The notes: a model not told the origin generated them from the sequence alone. DNA of 64,000 nucleotides from SCGC-AG-212-J23 sp035632415 (GCA_035632415.1 DASQGW010000012.1:1-64000); one strand, 5' to 3'; positions 1-13,933 are shown, counted from the first letter of the stretch. A program made the numbers and translations.

Positions 1-461
1 CCTTGCAGCTCGGCCACGGCCTTGGTGGTCGCAGCAAACAGCGAATCGGCGGACTTGCGGTAGTGGGCGATCAGATGCGCGACGACCTCGGTGTCGGTGT
101 CGGAGGCGAACTCATAACCGGCCTTCTTGAGACGCTCGCGAATCGACTCGTAGTTTTCGACGATGCCGTTGTGGACCAGTGCCAAATCGCCTGAGATGTG
201 CGGATGGGCATTGCGTTCCGTCGGCGCGCCGTGCGTCGCCCACCGCGTGTGCGCGATGCCGATCGGGCCTGCCACGCGCTGCGCTTTCGCCTGTGAAGCG
301 AGCTCGGCCACGCGCCCGGCCGCGCGTACGCGCTTCAGCTTTCCGCCTTCGACGATCGCGATGCCCGCCGAGTCATAGCCGCGGTACTCCAGGCGCCGCA
401 GGCCTTCGACCAGAATCGGAACGATGTCGCGCCGCGCAGCGGCGCCGACGATGCCGCACAT
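1..461 (-). CDS. glmS: Glutamine--fructose-6-phosphate aminotransferase, N-terminal part (cut by window edge)
   Basis: Makes glucosamine-6-phosphate from fructose-6-phosphate and glutamine, the first committed step to UDP-GlcNAc for peptidoglycan and LPS. The visible 153 codons are the class II glutaminase domain: the protein opens MCGIVGAA, so the catalytic Cys becomes N-terminal after Met removal, followed by EYRGYDSAG, HTRWATHG and HNGIVENY, all classic GlmS motifs. The isomerase (SIS) half lies beyond base 1. It starts 3 bases after the glmU stop on the same strand, so the two UDP-GlcNAc genes are probably co-transcribed. Confidence 0.96.
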   Translation of the reverse strand, partial: MCGIVGAAARRDIVPILVEGLRRLEYRGYDSAGIAIVEGGKLKRVRAAGRVAELASQAKAQRVAGPIGIAHTRWATHGAPTERNAHPHISGDLALVHNGIVENYESIRERLKKAGYEFASDTDTEVVAHLIAHYRKSADSLFAATTKAVAELQ

Positions 462-464
462 GCG

Positions 465-1832
465 TCAGCCTTTCTCTTTCCTCTTCGGCGGCTTCCAGGA
501 TGGGATCGAGACCTGGCGGCCGCGTGCCACGGTAAGCTGGCCCGCGGGCGTGTCCTTGGTGATGGTCGAGCCCGCGCCGATGTAGGAGCCGCGGGCGATG
601 CGCACCGGCGCGACGAGCGTCGTGTCCGAGCCGATAAAGCAGTCGTCCTCGATCACGGTCCGGTTCTTCGAGACGCCGTCGTAATTGCAGGTGATGGTGC
701 CTGCGCCGACGTTGACGCGCGCACCGACCTCCGAGTCGCCAACGTAGCTCAGGTGATTGACCTTCGAGTGCGCGGCGAGGCGGCTTGCCTTCACCTCGAC
801 GAAATTGCCGACGTGCACTTCCTCGGCGAGCGTTGAGCCGGGACGCAGGCGAGCGTAGGGTCCGAGACGGCAGCGCGCGCCCACCTCCGAGTCATCGAGG
901 TGGCTGAAGGGCAGCACCTCGGTGCCGGCGCCAAGCGTCACGTTGCGCAGCACGCAATTAGGGCCGATGCGCACGCCGTCGCCGAGCCGCACGCGGCCCT
1001 CGAACACGCAATTCACGTCGATCGCGACGTCCCGGCCGCAGTCGAGCTGGCCGCGCACGTCGATGCGCGCCGGATCAGCGAGGCTCACGCCATGATCCAT
1101 CAAGCGTTTCGCTTCGCGGCGCTGGAACTCGCGCTCCAGCGCCGCAAGCTCGCTCTTGGAATTCACGCCGGTGACCTCGATCGCATCGTCGATCTTCACG
1201 GCGGTGACGCGCACGCCGTCCTTCACCGCCAGCGTGACAATATCGGTGAGGTAGTACTCCTTCTGCGCGTTGCGATTGCCGATGCTTCCGAGCCAGCCGG
1301 CGAGGTGCTTGCCGCTCGCCGCCATGAAGCCGGCGTTGATTTCGCGAATGGCGCGCTGCGCGCTCGTCGCATCTTTCTCCTCGACAATGCGCTCTACGCT
1401 GCCATCGGCGCCTCGCACAATGCGGCCATATCCCTTCGGATCTGCAACTTCGGTGGTCATGACCGCGAGCCCGTTGCCGGCTGCCTCGACGAGGCGCTTG
1501 AGGCTCTCCGGCTTCACGAGCGGCACGTCGCCGTAAAGGATGACGATCTCGCCTTTGCCATTCGCGTGCTTCATCGCCTGCTGCACGGCGTGCCCGGTGC
1601 CGAGCTGCTCGGCTTGCAGCACCCACTCGACCGCACTGCCTGCAAACGCGGCCCGAACTTTGTCGGCGCCGTGACCATGCACGACGAGCGTCTTCTTCGG
1701 CTCGAGCGCGCGCGCCGTATCGAGGACGTGCGCGAGCAGCGGCCGGCCACCGATCGGATGCAGCACTTTGGGCAAGTCGGACCGCATGCGCTTGCCCTGA
1801 CCTGCGGCAAGCACTATGACCTCGAGGGGCAT
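465..1832 (-). CDS. glmU: Bifunctional GlmU: GlcN-1-P acetyltransferase / GlcNAc-1-P uridylyltransferase
   Basis: Catalyses the last two steps to UDP-GlcNAc in the cytoplasm. At 455 residues it has the usual family length. The N-terminal pyrophosphorylase domain (about 1-230) carries the nucleotide-binding LAAGQGKRMRSDLPKVLH motif and the YGDVPL motif. The C-terminal half is a left-handed beta-helix of hexapeptide repeats (about 250-450) with the acetyltransferase region around NYDGVSKNRT and IGSDTTLVAPV. It is divergent from the DUF2891 gene with only 28 bases between the starts, and is followed 3 bases later by glmS. Confidence 0.97.
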   Translation of the reverse strand: MPLEVIVLAAGQGKRMRSDLPKVLHPIGGRPLLAHVLDTARALEPKKTLVVHGHGADKVRAAFAGSAVEWVLQAEQLGTGHAVQQAMKHANGKGEIVILYGDVPLVKPESLKRLVEAAGNGLAVMTTEVADPKGYGRIVRGADGSVERIVEEKDATSAQRAIREINAGFMAASGKHLAGWLGSIGNRNAQKEYYLTDIVTLAVKDGVRVTAVKIDDAIEVTGVNSKSELAALEREFQRREAKRLMDHGVSLADPARIDVRGQLDCGRDVAIDVNCVFEGRVRLGDGVRIGPNCVLRNVTLGAGTEVLPFSHLDDSEVGARCRLGPYARLRPGSTLAEEVHVGNFVEVKASRLAAHSKVNHLSYVGDSEVGARVNVGAGTITCNYDGVSKNRTVIEDDCFIGSDTTLVAPVRIARGSYIGAGSTITKDTPAGQLTVARGRQVSIPSWKPPKRKEKG

Positions 1833-1860
1833 CGCAGCATTTTAGCTAATATGGATCGCG

Positions 1861-2814
1861 ATGCTGACCGAGGAACTGGCTGGCAAGCTTGCCCGTGTCG
1901 CGCTTGCCAATATCCGGCGCGAGTATCCGCGCCACATCCAGCACCTGATGAGCACTTCCGACGAGGAGCTGCGCGAGCGGGTACTGCATCCCGCCTTCTA
2001 TGGCAGCTACGACTGGCATTCGGCCGTGCATATGCACTGGCTGCTCATGCGCGTGCTGCGCCTCTACCCGGTATCTCGCGTCGCGCCCGACATCGCGGAC
2101 GCGTTGGATGCGCAGCTCACGCCGGAGGCGATCGCCAAGGAGCTCGAATACTTCAAGGGCAGCGCAGGCCGCACCTTCGAGCGCCCGTACGGGTGGGCAT
2201 GGCTGCTCGAGCTGCAGGCGGAGGCCCTGGCTGCCAGGACGCGCTGGTCGCGCGCCCTTGCTCCGCTCGCCACCGAATTGGCTCAGCGCTTCGCCCGCTA
2301 TGTCGCCGCATCGCCCTACCCGATTCGTGCCGGTGCGCATGGCAATACCGCGTTCGCCTGCGTACTCGCGCTGGATTACGCATGCACCGCAGGCGATACG
2401 GCGCTCGAATTCGAGATCCGGAAGAGCGCTCGGCGCTGGTACGAGCGAGATCGCGACGCGCCGATCGGCTACGAGCCTTCGCTCGACGATTTCCTGTCGC
2501 CCGGCCTGAGCGAAGCGCTCCTCATGTCGAAGGTCCTCGAGGCGGGTGAATTCCAGCGCTGGCTGCAAAGCTTTGCACCTGTGGGTTTCGGCGCGCTCGC
2601 CGAACCTCCGACCGTGCTGGATCACGCCGATCCGAAGCAGAGCCACCTGGACGGGCTATGCCTTACGCGTGCGTGGTGCCTTGCGCGCCTGGGCGATGCC
2701 GCAAGCGCCGAGCGCCTGGTGAATGCCACGCTGCCACACGTCGTCGAGGGCGACTATGCCGGCACGCACTGGCTTGCTTCGTTTGCCGCGCTCGCGCTCG
2801 GCGAGCGGCCTTAG
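1861..2814 (+). CDS. DUF2891 family protein
   Basis: A 317-residue protein that I recognise as DUF2891, a family of unknown function. Landmarks are HPAFYGSYDWHSAVHMHW near residue 45, ERPYGWAWLLEL, a YPIRAGAHGNTAFA segment and DFLSPGLSEA. The mainly alpha-helical, Trp/His-rich pattern resembles alpha/alpha-toroid proteins, but that is inference. There is no signal peptide or membrane segment. It stands alone on the + strand, divergent from glmU, and its 3' end overlaps the convergent gltD stop by 4 bases. No function is assigned. Confidence 0.85.
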   Translation: MLTEELAGKLARVALANIRREYPRHIQHLMSTSDEELRERVLHPAFYGSYDWHSAVHMHWLLMRVLRLYPVSRVAPDIADALDAQLTPEAIAKELEYFKGSAGRTFERPYGWAWLLELQAEALAARTRWSRALAPLATELAQRFARYVAASPYPIRAGAHGNTAFACVLALDYACTAGDTALEFEIRKSARRWYERDRDAPIGYEPSLDDFLSPGLSEALLMSKVLEAGEFQRWLQSFAPVGFGALAEPPTVLDHADPKQSHLDGLCLTRAWCLARLGDAASAERLVNATLPHVVEGDYAGTHWLASFAALALGERP

Positions 2815-4274
2815 CGAGGAAGTTCTGAAAACCCCATGAGGAATTCGTCGACCGCGCGCGCGCATTGCCGTCCCTCGCGGATCGCCCAGACGACGAGCGA
2901 TTGGCCGCGGCGCATGTCGCCGGCCGCAAACACCTTCGGTACCGACGTCACGTAGGCTTTCGGCCCATCGGTGTCGGCCTTGGCGTTGCCGCGCGCGTCC
3001 TTGTGCACGCCGAGCTCGTCGAGCAGCGACTGCAACGGCGAGACGAAGCCCATGGCGAGCAGCACGAGGTCGGCTGGCAGATCGAATTCGCTGCCGGGAA
3101 CCTCGACCGGCTTGCCGTCCTTCCATTCGAGGCGCACCGCCTTCAGCGCCTTCACCTTGCCCTGCTCGCCGACGAACTGCTTGGTCGCGATCGACCAGTC
3201 GCGCTGCACGCCCTCCTCATGCGATGAAGAAGTGCGCAGGCGCGTTGGCCAGTACGGCCAAACGGGATTTCTCTCGACATCAGGCGGCATCGGCAGAAGC
3301 TCGAACTGCGTGACCGATTTCGCGCCGTGGCGGTTCGAGGTGCCCACGCAGTCGGAGCCCGTGTCGCCACCGCCGATGATGACGACGTGCTTCCCGCTCG
3401 CCCGGAGGTCCGCGACCTGCATGTCGCCCGCGACACGCTTGTTCTGAAGCGGCAGGAATTCCATGGCGAAGTGCACGCCGGCGAGCTCGCGCCCCGGAAT
3501 CGGCAGATCGCGCGGCTGCTCGGCGCCGCCCGCCAGGACAATGGCATCGAACTGGTTCTTGAGGCTCTCGGCGGAAATGTTCTCGCGCGCATCGCTGCCG
3601 ACGCCCTTGGGCAGCGCCGCACTACCCACGTACACGCCGGCGCGGAACTTCACGCCTTCGGCGCGAAGCTGGTCGAGCCGCCGGTCGATGACGCCTTTGT
3701 CGAGCTTGAAATCGGGAATGCCATAGCGGAGCAGCCCGCCGATGCGATCGCTCTTCTCGAAGACGGTGACGTCGTGACCGGCACGCGCGAGCTGCTGCGC
3801 GCATGCGAGCCCTGCCGGGCCCGAGCCTATGACCGCGACGCGACGCCCGGTCGGATGCGCCGCGCGCTGCGGGCGCACCCAGCCTTCTTCCCACGCCTTG
3901 TCGGCGATGGCGTGCTCGATCGACTTGATGCCGACCGCATCGTTGTTGATGCGCAGCACGCACGCTTCCTCGCAGGGCGCCGGACAGATGCGGCCGGTGA
4001 ACTCCGGGAAGTTGTTTGTCGAGTGCAGCACCTCGATCGCGCCCTTCCAGTCCTGCCGATAGACGAGGTCGTTCCAGTCCGGAATGATGTTGTTGACCGG
4101 GCAGCCGCTCTGGCAGAAGGGGATCCCGCAGTCCATGCAGCGCGCGCCCTGCACGCCCGCCGCATCGTCCGCGAGCCGGACGTAAAACTCCTTGTAATGT
4201 TTCTTCCGCGCCTCAGCCGCTTCGTGCGGCTCCTCGAGCCGCTCGTGCTCGAGGAATCCGGTGATCTTGCCCAT
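2811..4274 (-). CDS. gltD: Glutamate synthase [NADPH] small (beta) subunit
   Basis: 487 residues. It passes electrons from NADPH through FAD and Fe-S clusters to the GltB subunit for reductive synthesis of glutamate from 2-oxoglutarate and glutamine. The N-terminal Cys clusters (CMDCGIPFCQSGCPVNN at about 42-58, and CPAPCEEACVL) bind 4Fe-4S centres. The FAD Rossmann motif is GSGPAGLACAQQLA at about 151-164, and the NADPH site is IIGGGDTGSDC. A C-terminal FAAGDMRRGQSLVVWAIREG segment closes the flavin fold. It follows gltB with no gap (stop at 4275, start at 4274), so the two are translationally linked. Confidence 0.97.
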   Translation of the reverse strand: MGKITGFLEHERLEEPHEAAEARKKHYKEFYVRLADDAAGVQGARCMDCGIPFCQSGCPVNNIIPDWNDLVYRQDWKGAIEVLHSTNNFPEFTGRICPAPCEEACVLRINNDAVGIKSIEHAIADKAWEEGWVRPQRAAHPTGRRVAVIGSGPAGLACAQQLARAGHDVTVFEKSDRIGGLLRYGIPDFKLDKGVIDRRLDQLRAEGVKFRAGVYVGSAALPKGVGSDARENISAESLKNQFDAIVLAGGAEQPRDLPIPGRELAGVHFAMEFLPLQNKRVAGDMQVADLRASGKHVVIIGGGDTGSDCVGTSNRHGAKSVTQFELLPMPPDVERNPVWPYWPTRLRTSSSHEEGVQRDWSIATKQFVGEQGKVKALKAVRLEWKDGKPVEVPGSEFDLPADLVLLAMGFVSPLQSLLDELGVHKDARGNAKADTDGPKAYVTSVPKVFAAGDMRRGQSLVVWAIREGRQCARAVDEFLMGFSELPR

Positions 4275-8900
<4,626 letters not shown>

Positions 8901-8923
8901 AAAAAAGTAAGGGTCGGTCTTCG

Positions 8924-8952
8924 AATATACCTACGCACCCCGGGGGGTACAA
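8924..8952 (-). promoter_or_regulatory. Candidate sigma-70 promoter of gltBD
   Basis: On the minus strand the -35 box TTGTAC (8952-8947) and -10 box TATATT (8929-8924) are separated by 17 bases. Transcription would begin near 8917, giving a 16-base leader to the GTG start of gltB or 28 bases to the ATG at 8888. The element sits in the 55-base gap between aroB and gltB, so gltBD can be transcribed independently of aroKB. The -35 box matches consensus at only 3 of 6 positions. Confidence 0.45.
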
Positions 8953-8955
8953 GTC

Positions 8956-10059
8956 CTATTGCGGCGCAGCAGCGGCGCTTGCGGCGATCGTCTCGTCGAC
9001 AAACCGCTGGTCAACAGCGCTCTCGAGCTTGGCATGGCCCAATCCATGGAGCAGCACAAAGCGCACCCGAGCGCCCGCCGCCTTCTTGTCCACGGACATG
9101 AGATCGCGCCAGCGCTCCGGCGCAAGGCGCGGCGCGTGTGTCGGCAAGCGAGCGCGCTTGATGAGCGCCTCGATGCGCGCTGCGTCCGCTTTCGCCAGGT
9201 ACCCCGCGCGCTCGGACAGCCCACTCGCCATCACCATGCCCGCCGCCACGGCTTCGCCGTGCAGCCAAGGACCGAAGCCGGTCGCCGTTTCGATGGCGTG
9301 GCCGAACGTGTGCCCGAAGTTGAGCACGGCCCGTACGCCCGACTCCCGCTCGTCCTGCGCCACGATCGCTGCCTTGAGCTCGCAAGAGCGCCGGACGGCG
9401 TACGCGAGCGCATCGCGGTCGCGGGTCAAGAGCCTGTCGACGTTCTGCTCCAGCCAGCCGAAGAATGGCGCGTCCAGCGCGGCGCCATGCTTGATCACTT
9501 CGGCGAGCCCGGCACGCAGCTCGCGATCGGGCAGGGTGTCGAGAGTAGCGAGGTCGGCGATGACGGCGAGCGGCTGGTGGAACGCGCCGATCATGTTCTT
9601 GCCGCGCGCGTGGTTGATTGCCGTCTTGCCGCCGACCGATGAGTCGACTTGGGCGAGCAGCGTCGTCGGCACCTGGAGGAACGGCACGCCGCGCTGATAG
9701 GTCGCGGCCGCAAAGCCTGCCAGGTCGCCGACCACCCCGCCGCCGAGCGCAACGACGAGGCCGTCGCGCCCCACGCGCGCTGCGAGCAGCTCGTCGAACA
9801 CGCGATCCAGACTGGACCAGTTCTTTGCCTGCTCGCCATCGCTCACTACGACGGGGGTGACTCGTGCGCCAAGCTTCTCGAGCGTATTGCGTACCCGCGC
9901 GAGGTAAAGCGGCGCGACGACCTCGTTGGTGATGATTGCAGCGCTGCCGCGCAAGTGCGGCGCATAGAGTTCCTGCCGTTCGAGCAGACCCGCACCGATA
10001 TGGATCGGGTACGAGCGGTCGGCCGAAGCAGCCAATAGGTCTACGCGGAGGCTTTCCAT
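8956..10059 (-). CDS. aroB: 3-dehydroquinate synthase
   Basis: 367 residues. It converts DAHP to 3-dehydroquinate, the second step of the shikimate pathway, using NAD+ and a divalent metal. Recognisable segments are DGEQAKNW, the nucleotide-binding GGGVVGDLAGFAA, QVPTTLLAQVDSSVGGKTAIN and metal-ligand histidines in NFGHTFGHAIE and LHGEAVAAGM. It starts inside the end of aroK (19-base overlap), a common arrangement that couples translation of the two shikimate genes. Confidence 0.97.
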   Translation of the reverse strand: MESLRVDLLAASADRSYPIHIGAGLLERQELYAPHLRGSAAIITNEVVAPLYLARVRNTLEKLGARVTPVVVSDGEQAKNWSSLDRVFDELLAARVGRDGLVVALGGGVVGDLAGFAAATYQRGVPFLQVPTTLLAQVDSSVGGKTAINHARGKNMIGAFHQPLAVIADLATLDTLPDRELRAGLAEVIKHGAALDAPFFGWLEQNVDRLLTRDRDALAYAVRRSCELKAAIVAQDERESGVRAVLNFGHTFGHAIETATGFGPWLHGEAVAAGMVMASGLSERAGYLAKADAARIEALIKRARLPTHAPRLAPERWRDLMSVDKKAAGARVRFVLLHGLGHAKLESAVDQRFVDETIAASAAAAPQ

Positions 10060-10574
10060 CGGACGGCCAGCTGATCGAGGATGCCACGTGCGAGCGCCTG
10101 CACGCTCTGGTGACCCGTATCGACGACAAGGTCCGCCACCTCGCGGTACAAAGGGTCGCGCACGATGAAGAGCTCCCGCAGTCGCGTGAGCGGATCGCCG
10201 GTCGCCAGCAAAGGGCGATCGCGGTCGTGCTTGACCCGCTCATAGAGCGCCTCGGGTTTCGCGCAAAGGTAGACCACCGTGCCGTGGGCGGCGAGCCGGC
10301 GCCGGTTGGCGGGGTCGAGCACGGCTCCGCCGCCGGTCGCGAGCACGACATTCTGCAGCGCCGTGAGCTCCTTCAGGGCCTGCGTCTCGCGCGCGCGAAA
10401 GCCGGCCTCGCCCTCGATGTCGAAGATGAGCGGCACGGCTACCCCGCAGCGACGCTCGATCTCGTGGTCGCAGTCGATGAAGCGCAGCTTCAGCCGCCGC
10501 GCGAGCAAGCGGCCGACAGTGGTCTTGCCGGCGCCCATCATGCCCACCAGGTACAAGTTGCCGCGGCGCTTCAT
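10041..10574 (-). CDS. aroK: Shikimate kinase
   Basis: 177 residues. It phosphorylates shikimate with ATP. The P-loop is GMMGAGKTTVGR at about residues 9-20. The shikimate-binding DCDHEIERR follows, then the lid region and GGGAVLDPANR. The gene lies downstream of pilQ on the same strand, but a strong intrinsic terminator (10592-10616) sits between pilQ and aroK, so aroKB probably depends on its own weak promoter or on readthrough. The pilMNOPQ-aroKB order is a familiar proteobacterial arrangement. Confidence 0.96.
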   Translation of the reverse strand: MKRRGNLYLVGMMGAGKTTVGRLLARRLKLRFIDCDHEIERRCGVAVPLIFDIEGEAGFRARETQALKELTALQNVVLATGGGAVLDPANRRRLAAHGTVVYLCAKPEALYERVKHDRDRPLLATGDPLTRLRELFIVRDPLYREVADLVVDTGHQSVQALARGILDQLAVRWKASA

Positions 10575-10591
10575 CAGGGCATTGTAGGAAC

Positions 10592-10616
10592 AAAAACGGC
10601 CGGGAGGTCCCGGCCG
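10592..10616 (-). terminator. Intrinsic terminator after pilQ
   Basis: Read on the minus strand, a perfect inverted repeat (CGGCCGGGA paired with TCCCGGCCG, 10597-10616) is followed by TTTTTG. This is a canonical Rho-independent terminator in the 70-base gap between the pilQ stop and the aroK start, and marks the end of the pilMNOPQ transcript. Confidence 0.85.
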
Positions 10617-10644
10617 CAGTGGCGAAGCAGGCGTATCGGAGTCG

Positions 10645-12756
10645 TTATCGGATCGTGAGGCGCTCGTTCACGATGCGCGGCGTGATGAAGACGAGGAGCT
10701 CTGTCTTGCCGGTCGATACCGACGAGTTCTTGAACATCCACCCGACGAGCGGCAGGTCGCCGAGCAGCGGCACCTTGGTGATGTCGGTGCGGTCGGTCTG
10801 CTCGTAGATGCCACCGATCACGACCGTGCCGCCGTTTTCGACGAGTACCTCGGTCTTGACGTGTTTGGTGTTGATTGCCACGCCGCCGGGTGTCTGCGCG
10901 CCGGGGGCGTCCTTGTTGACGTCGAGCGACATGGAGATGTTGCCGTCGGGCGTGATCTGCGGCTTCACCTTCAGCGCAAGGTTCGCCTTGCGGAACGAGA
11001 CCGCCGTCGCGCCCGACGAGGTCGCGGACTGGTAAGGGAGCTCCGTGCCCTGCTCGATCAGCGCTTCGACCTGGTCGGCCGTCAATACGCGCGGGCTCGA
11101 GATGATCTTGCCCTTGCCATCCGCCTCCAGGGCTGAGAGCTCGAGGAACAGGAACCGTTGCATGGTCCGGCTAAAGATCGAGAGTGACAGCGTGCCGGCC
11201 GGGAAGCCGTTCAGGCCGTTGGCCGGAAGCTGCACGAACTGCGTGTCCGGGATGAAGCTCCCGCCGGTTATGGCCGCCTGACGCGTCTGCTCGCCGGAAC
11301 CGAGATAGTTGCCGCTCACCAGCGCCATATTGCCCCCGGGCAGGGAGAAGCCCGGGGTGCCGCCGTTGAGGCCCTTGTTGTCGAGGTAGCCGAGCTTCAC
11401 GCCGAGGTTGCGGCTGAAAGTCTCGTCCGCCTCGACGATACGCGCCTCGATCATCACCTGGCGCACGGCGACGTCGATCTTGGCGAGGAGCTTCCGCACT
11501 TCTTCCAAGCGGCTGGGCGTGTCCTGCACGAAGAGCGTATTGGTGCGCGCGTCGACGACTGCACTGCCGCGCTTCGAGAGAATTCGCTGCGTCGGATCGG
11601 AAAGCAGCTTCTGCACGTCCGCCGCCTTCTGGTAGCTCATCGAGAAGGTCTCGGTGCGCGTCTGCTCGAGGTCCGAGATCTGCTGCTGCGCCTCGAGCGC
11701 AAGCTTCTCGCGGGTGGCGAGCTCGTCGCGCGGCGCGATCCAGATCACGTTGCCGCTGCGCCGGCTGTCGAGGCCGCGCGTCTGCAAGATGATGTCGAGC
11801 GCCTGATCCCACGGTACGTCCTTGAGCCGCAGGGTGATGTTGCCCGCCACCGTGTCGCTCGTGATGATGTTGAGGTCGGTAAAATCGGCGATCACGTTCA
11901 GCACCGCGCGCACTTCCACGTTCTGGAAGTTGAGCGAGAGCTTCTCGCCCGTGTAACGGCCGCGCTGGGACGCGCGCGAGGGATCCTGCGACACCGCCTT
12001 CACTTCCAGCACGAACTGGCTGTCGGACTGGTAGGCGTTGTGCTCCCACTGGCCCTTCGGCTCGACCACCATGCGGACGTTGTCGCCCTGCTGGAATGTC
12101 GTCACGGTGTTCACCGCCGTGCCGAAATCGACCACGTCGAGGCGCCGGCGCAGGTTGTCCGGCAGCGAGGTCTTCAGGAACTCGACGATCAGGTTCTGGC
12201 CCTGCTGGCGGATGTCGATGCCGGTGGTGCTGTCCGACAGGTCCACGATCACACGCCCTTCGCCGGCGCGCCCGCGCCGGAAATCGACGTCGCGGATCGC
12301 ATGCTTGGTGTCGGCGCGGCCCGCGGCGAAGTTCGTCACCTGGCCACCGGCCAGCGCTTCGCCCTGCGGCGGCTCGGCGAGGGTGATGAGTACGTTGCGG
12401 CCGTCGATCGTCGCTTCGTGCGGCAGCGAGCGGCGCAGGTTGAGCACCAGGCGCGTACGGTCGGCCCCTTGAACGACGTTCATGCTCCGCAGGTCACCCT
12501 GTCCGATGTCCTGCGACGAGCGGCCGAGCCCGTTAGACGTGTTGGGAAAGTCGAAGGCGATGCGCGCCGGATTGGCGACGGCGAAGTTCGGCGGCACCGT
12601 GCGCAGCGGCTCTTTGGTGGTGATCTTCACGACGGTCTTGCCACCGACCTGCGTGACCTCGAATCCCTCGATGCTGTTCGATTGCGCAGCGGCGAGCCCG
12701 CATGCCGCCAGCCACAGCGCGAACGCGTAAAGGAGCGCTTGGATTGTCGTTTTCAT
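10645..12756 (-). CDS. pilQ: Type IV pilus outer-membrane secretin PilQ
   Basis: 703 residues from the ATG at 12756, which begins a typical signal peptide ending near AAAQ (residue 25). The open frame extends further upstream, but that extension only shadows pilP. After the signal come two AMIN-type peptidoglycan-binding regions (about 30-125 and 150-260), an STN/secretin N0 domain (around 300-370, LNFQNVEVRAVLNVIADF), an N1 domain, and the secretin barrel (about 440-700) ending in TELLVFITPRIVNE. It forms the gated channel through which the pilus exits. The start overlaps the pilP stop by 4 bases (ATGA). Confidence 0.96.
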   Translation of the reverse strand: MKTTIQALLYAFALWLAACGLAAAQSNSIEGFEVTQVGGKTVVKITTKEPLRTVPPNFAVANPARIAFDFPNTSNGLGRSSQDIGQGDLRSMNVVQGADRTRLVLNLRRSLPHEATIDGRNVLITLAEPPQGEALAGGQVTNFAAGRADTKHAIRDVDFRRGRAGEGRVIVDLSDSTTGIDIRQQGQNLIVEFLKTSLPDNLRRRLDVVDFGTAVNTVTTFQQGDNVRMVVEPKGQWEHNAYQSDSQFVLEVKAVSQDPSRASQRGRYTGEKLSLNFQNVEVRAVLNVIADFTDLNIITSDTVAGNITLRLKDVPWDQALDIILQTRGLDSRRSGNVIWIAPRDELATREKLALEAQQQISDLEQTRTETFSMSYQKAADVQKLLSDPTQRILSKRGSAVVDARTNTLFVQDTPSRLEEVRKLLAKIDVAVRQVMIEARIVEADETFSRNLGVKLGYLDNKGLNGGTPGFSLPGGNMALVSGNYLGSGEQTRQAAITGGSFIPDTQFVQLPANGLNGFPAGTLSLSIFSRTMQRFLFLELSALEADGKGKIISSPRVLTADQVEALIEQGTELPYQSATSSGATAVSFRKANLALKVKPQITPDGNISMSLDVNKDAPGAQTPGGVAINTKHVKTEVLVENGGTVVIGGIYEQTDRTDITKVPLLGDLPLVGWMFKNSSVSTGKTELLVFITPRIVNERLTIR

Positions 12757-13289
12757 TTTTGCACCTCCACCAGTTGCAGCGCGCTCGCGCGCTCCACCCA
12801 TTCGCCGGTGCCGTCCTGCACCAGCTCCTTCAGCTTGATGCCGCCCTCGTCGATCGACGTGATCACGCCGAAGTTCTGCCCCATGTAGTTGCCCTTCTTG
12901 ACGCGGTAGAGGTTCGGACCCGCCTTCACCAGCGCGAAGGTTTCCTGGTCTCGCGTGATCGTGCCGAGCATCTGGATCGACTCGAGCGGGAACGACTCGA
13001 GCGGCTCCTTGACCCGCTTCTCCTGCTCCGCGATGAGGCTCTTCTTGTCGCCGCTCGTGCGCATGGTCGCCTGCGCCACTTCGATGCGCTCGGGTCGGAA
13101 TGGATCGACCAGGCTTTCGCTCGTATACGGCACGGGCTCGTAAGGCTTCACCTGCGGCAGCGGGGGGACTTGGCCGCGGAAATCCTTCGTCGCCTCCGCG
13201 AGCTCCTGCTTGAGGTCGCCGTGCTCGTCGCCACCGCAGCCGGCGAGGCCGAGCACGCAACCCACAGCGAGGACCGCGGCGCGCTTCAT
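12753..13289 (-). CDS. pilP: Type IV pilus assembly lipoprotein PilP
   Basis: 178 residues from the ATG at 13289. The N-terminus is a lipoprotein signal with lipobox LAGC at residues 15-18, giving Cys18 as the lipidation site. Family knowledge: PilP binds PilNO in the inner membrane and docks onto the PilQ N0 domain. The C-terminal beta-domain is recognisable in MLGTI, FALVKAGPNLYRVKKGNYMG and the EWVERASALQL end. It overlaps both pilO (upstream) and pilQ (downstream) by 4 bases, so expression should be tightly coupled. The longer upstream reading frame is a shadow of pilO. Confidence 0.95.
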   Translation of the reverse strand: MKRAAVLAVGCVLGLAGCGGDEHGDLKQELAEATKDFRGQVPPLPQVKPYEPVPYTSESLVDPFRPERIEVAQATMRTSGDKKSLIAEQEKRVKEPLESFPLESIQMLGTITRDQETFALVKAGPNLYRVKKGNYMGQNFGVITSIDEGGIKLKELVQDGTGEWVERASALQLVEVQK

Positions 13290-13933
13290 TTCTTGGCGCC
13301 TTTCTTGCGCTGCGCGGCGAGCTCGTCGTCGTCGAGGTAGCGGAAGGTGCGCGCGGTGGCGTCCAGGGTGAGCAGGCTCGCTCCCTTCTTCTCGTCGGCG
13401 GTGATGGTGACGTCGTTCAGCGTGACGATGCGCGGCAGCTGGCCGACGTCGCTCGCGAATGCGCCCATGTCGTGATAGCTGCCGGTGACCCTGACCGAGA
13501 TCGGCCGCTCGGCGTAGAACTCGCGCGTGATTTCGGAAGGCGCCGGACGGAACAGCTCGAACTGCAGCCCGCGCCCGAGCCCCGCCTGGTTGATGTCGAC
13601 GAGCAACGCGTCCATCTGCGAGCGGTTGGGCAGCTGGCGCAGCAGCGCGCCGAACTGCGTATCGATCTCGCGCAACTGCTGGCGATGCAGGTCGAGGTTG
13701 ATGGCCTGCTTCTTCTTGTCCAGGTACTGCTCCTTCAGGCGCGCTTCCTCGCCGCGCAGCTTGTCCAGGTCGTCGATTTGCGAGGCGGTGTCGAGGAAAT
13801 AGCCCGCAACCGGGACCGCAATGAGGATGCCCAACCACACGAGGACTTTCGGCGCGGCGTGCCAGGTCCCCGGATCCTTCCAGTTGGTCCGCTTGAATTC
13901 CTCTACGATCGCGTTGAAGTTGATGGCCGCCAT
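13286..13933 (-). CDS. pilO: Type IV pilus inner-membrane protein PilO
   Basis: 215 residues. A short cytoplasmic N-terminus, one transmembrane segment (about residues 29-47, VLVWLGILIAVPVAGYFL), a charged coiled-coil rich in Lys/Gln/Glu (about 50-95) and a periplasmic ferredoxin-like domain. Family knowledge: PilO heterodimerises with PilN and forms the alignment complex linking PilM to PilPQ. It sits 2 bases after the pilN stop and overlaps pilP by 4 bases. Confidence 0.94.
   Translation of the reverse strand: MAAINFNAIVEEFKRTNWKDPGTWHAAPKVLVWLGILIAVPVAGYFLDTASQIDDLDKLRGEEARLKEQYLDKKKQAINLDLHRQQLREIDTQFGALLRQLPNRSQMDALLVDINQAGLGRGLQFELFRPAPSEITREFYAERPISVRVTGSYHDMGAFASDVGQLPRIVTLNDVTITADEKKGASLLTLDATARTFRYLDDDELAAQRKKGAKK

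Noticed and set aside
1846..2646. Minus-strand frame over the DUF2891 gene
   Set aside because: Antisense shadow with Arg/Gln-rich composition; the + strand gene has family motifs.
10645..13260. An 871-codon version of pilQ
   Set aside because: The extra 168 codons overlap pilP in another frame; the signal peptide and ATG at 12756 define the start.
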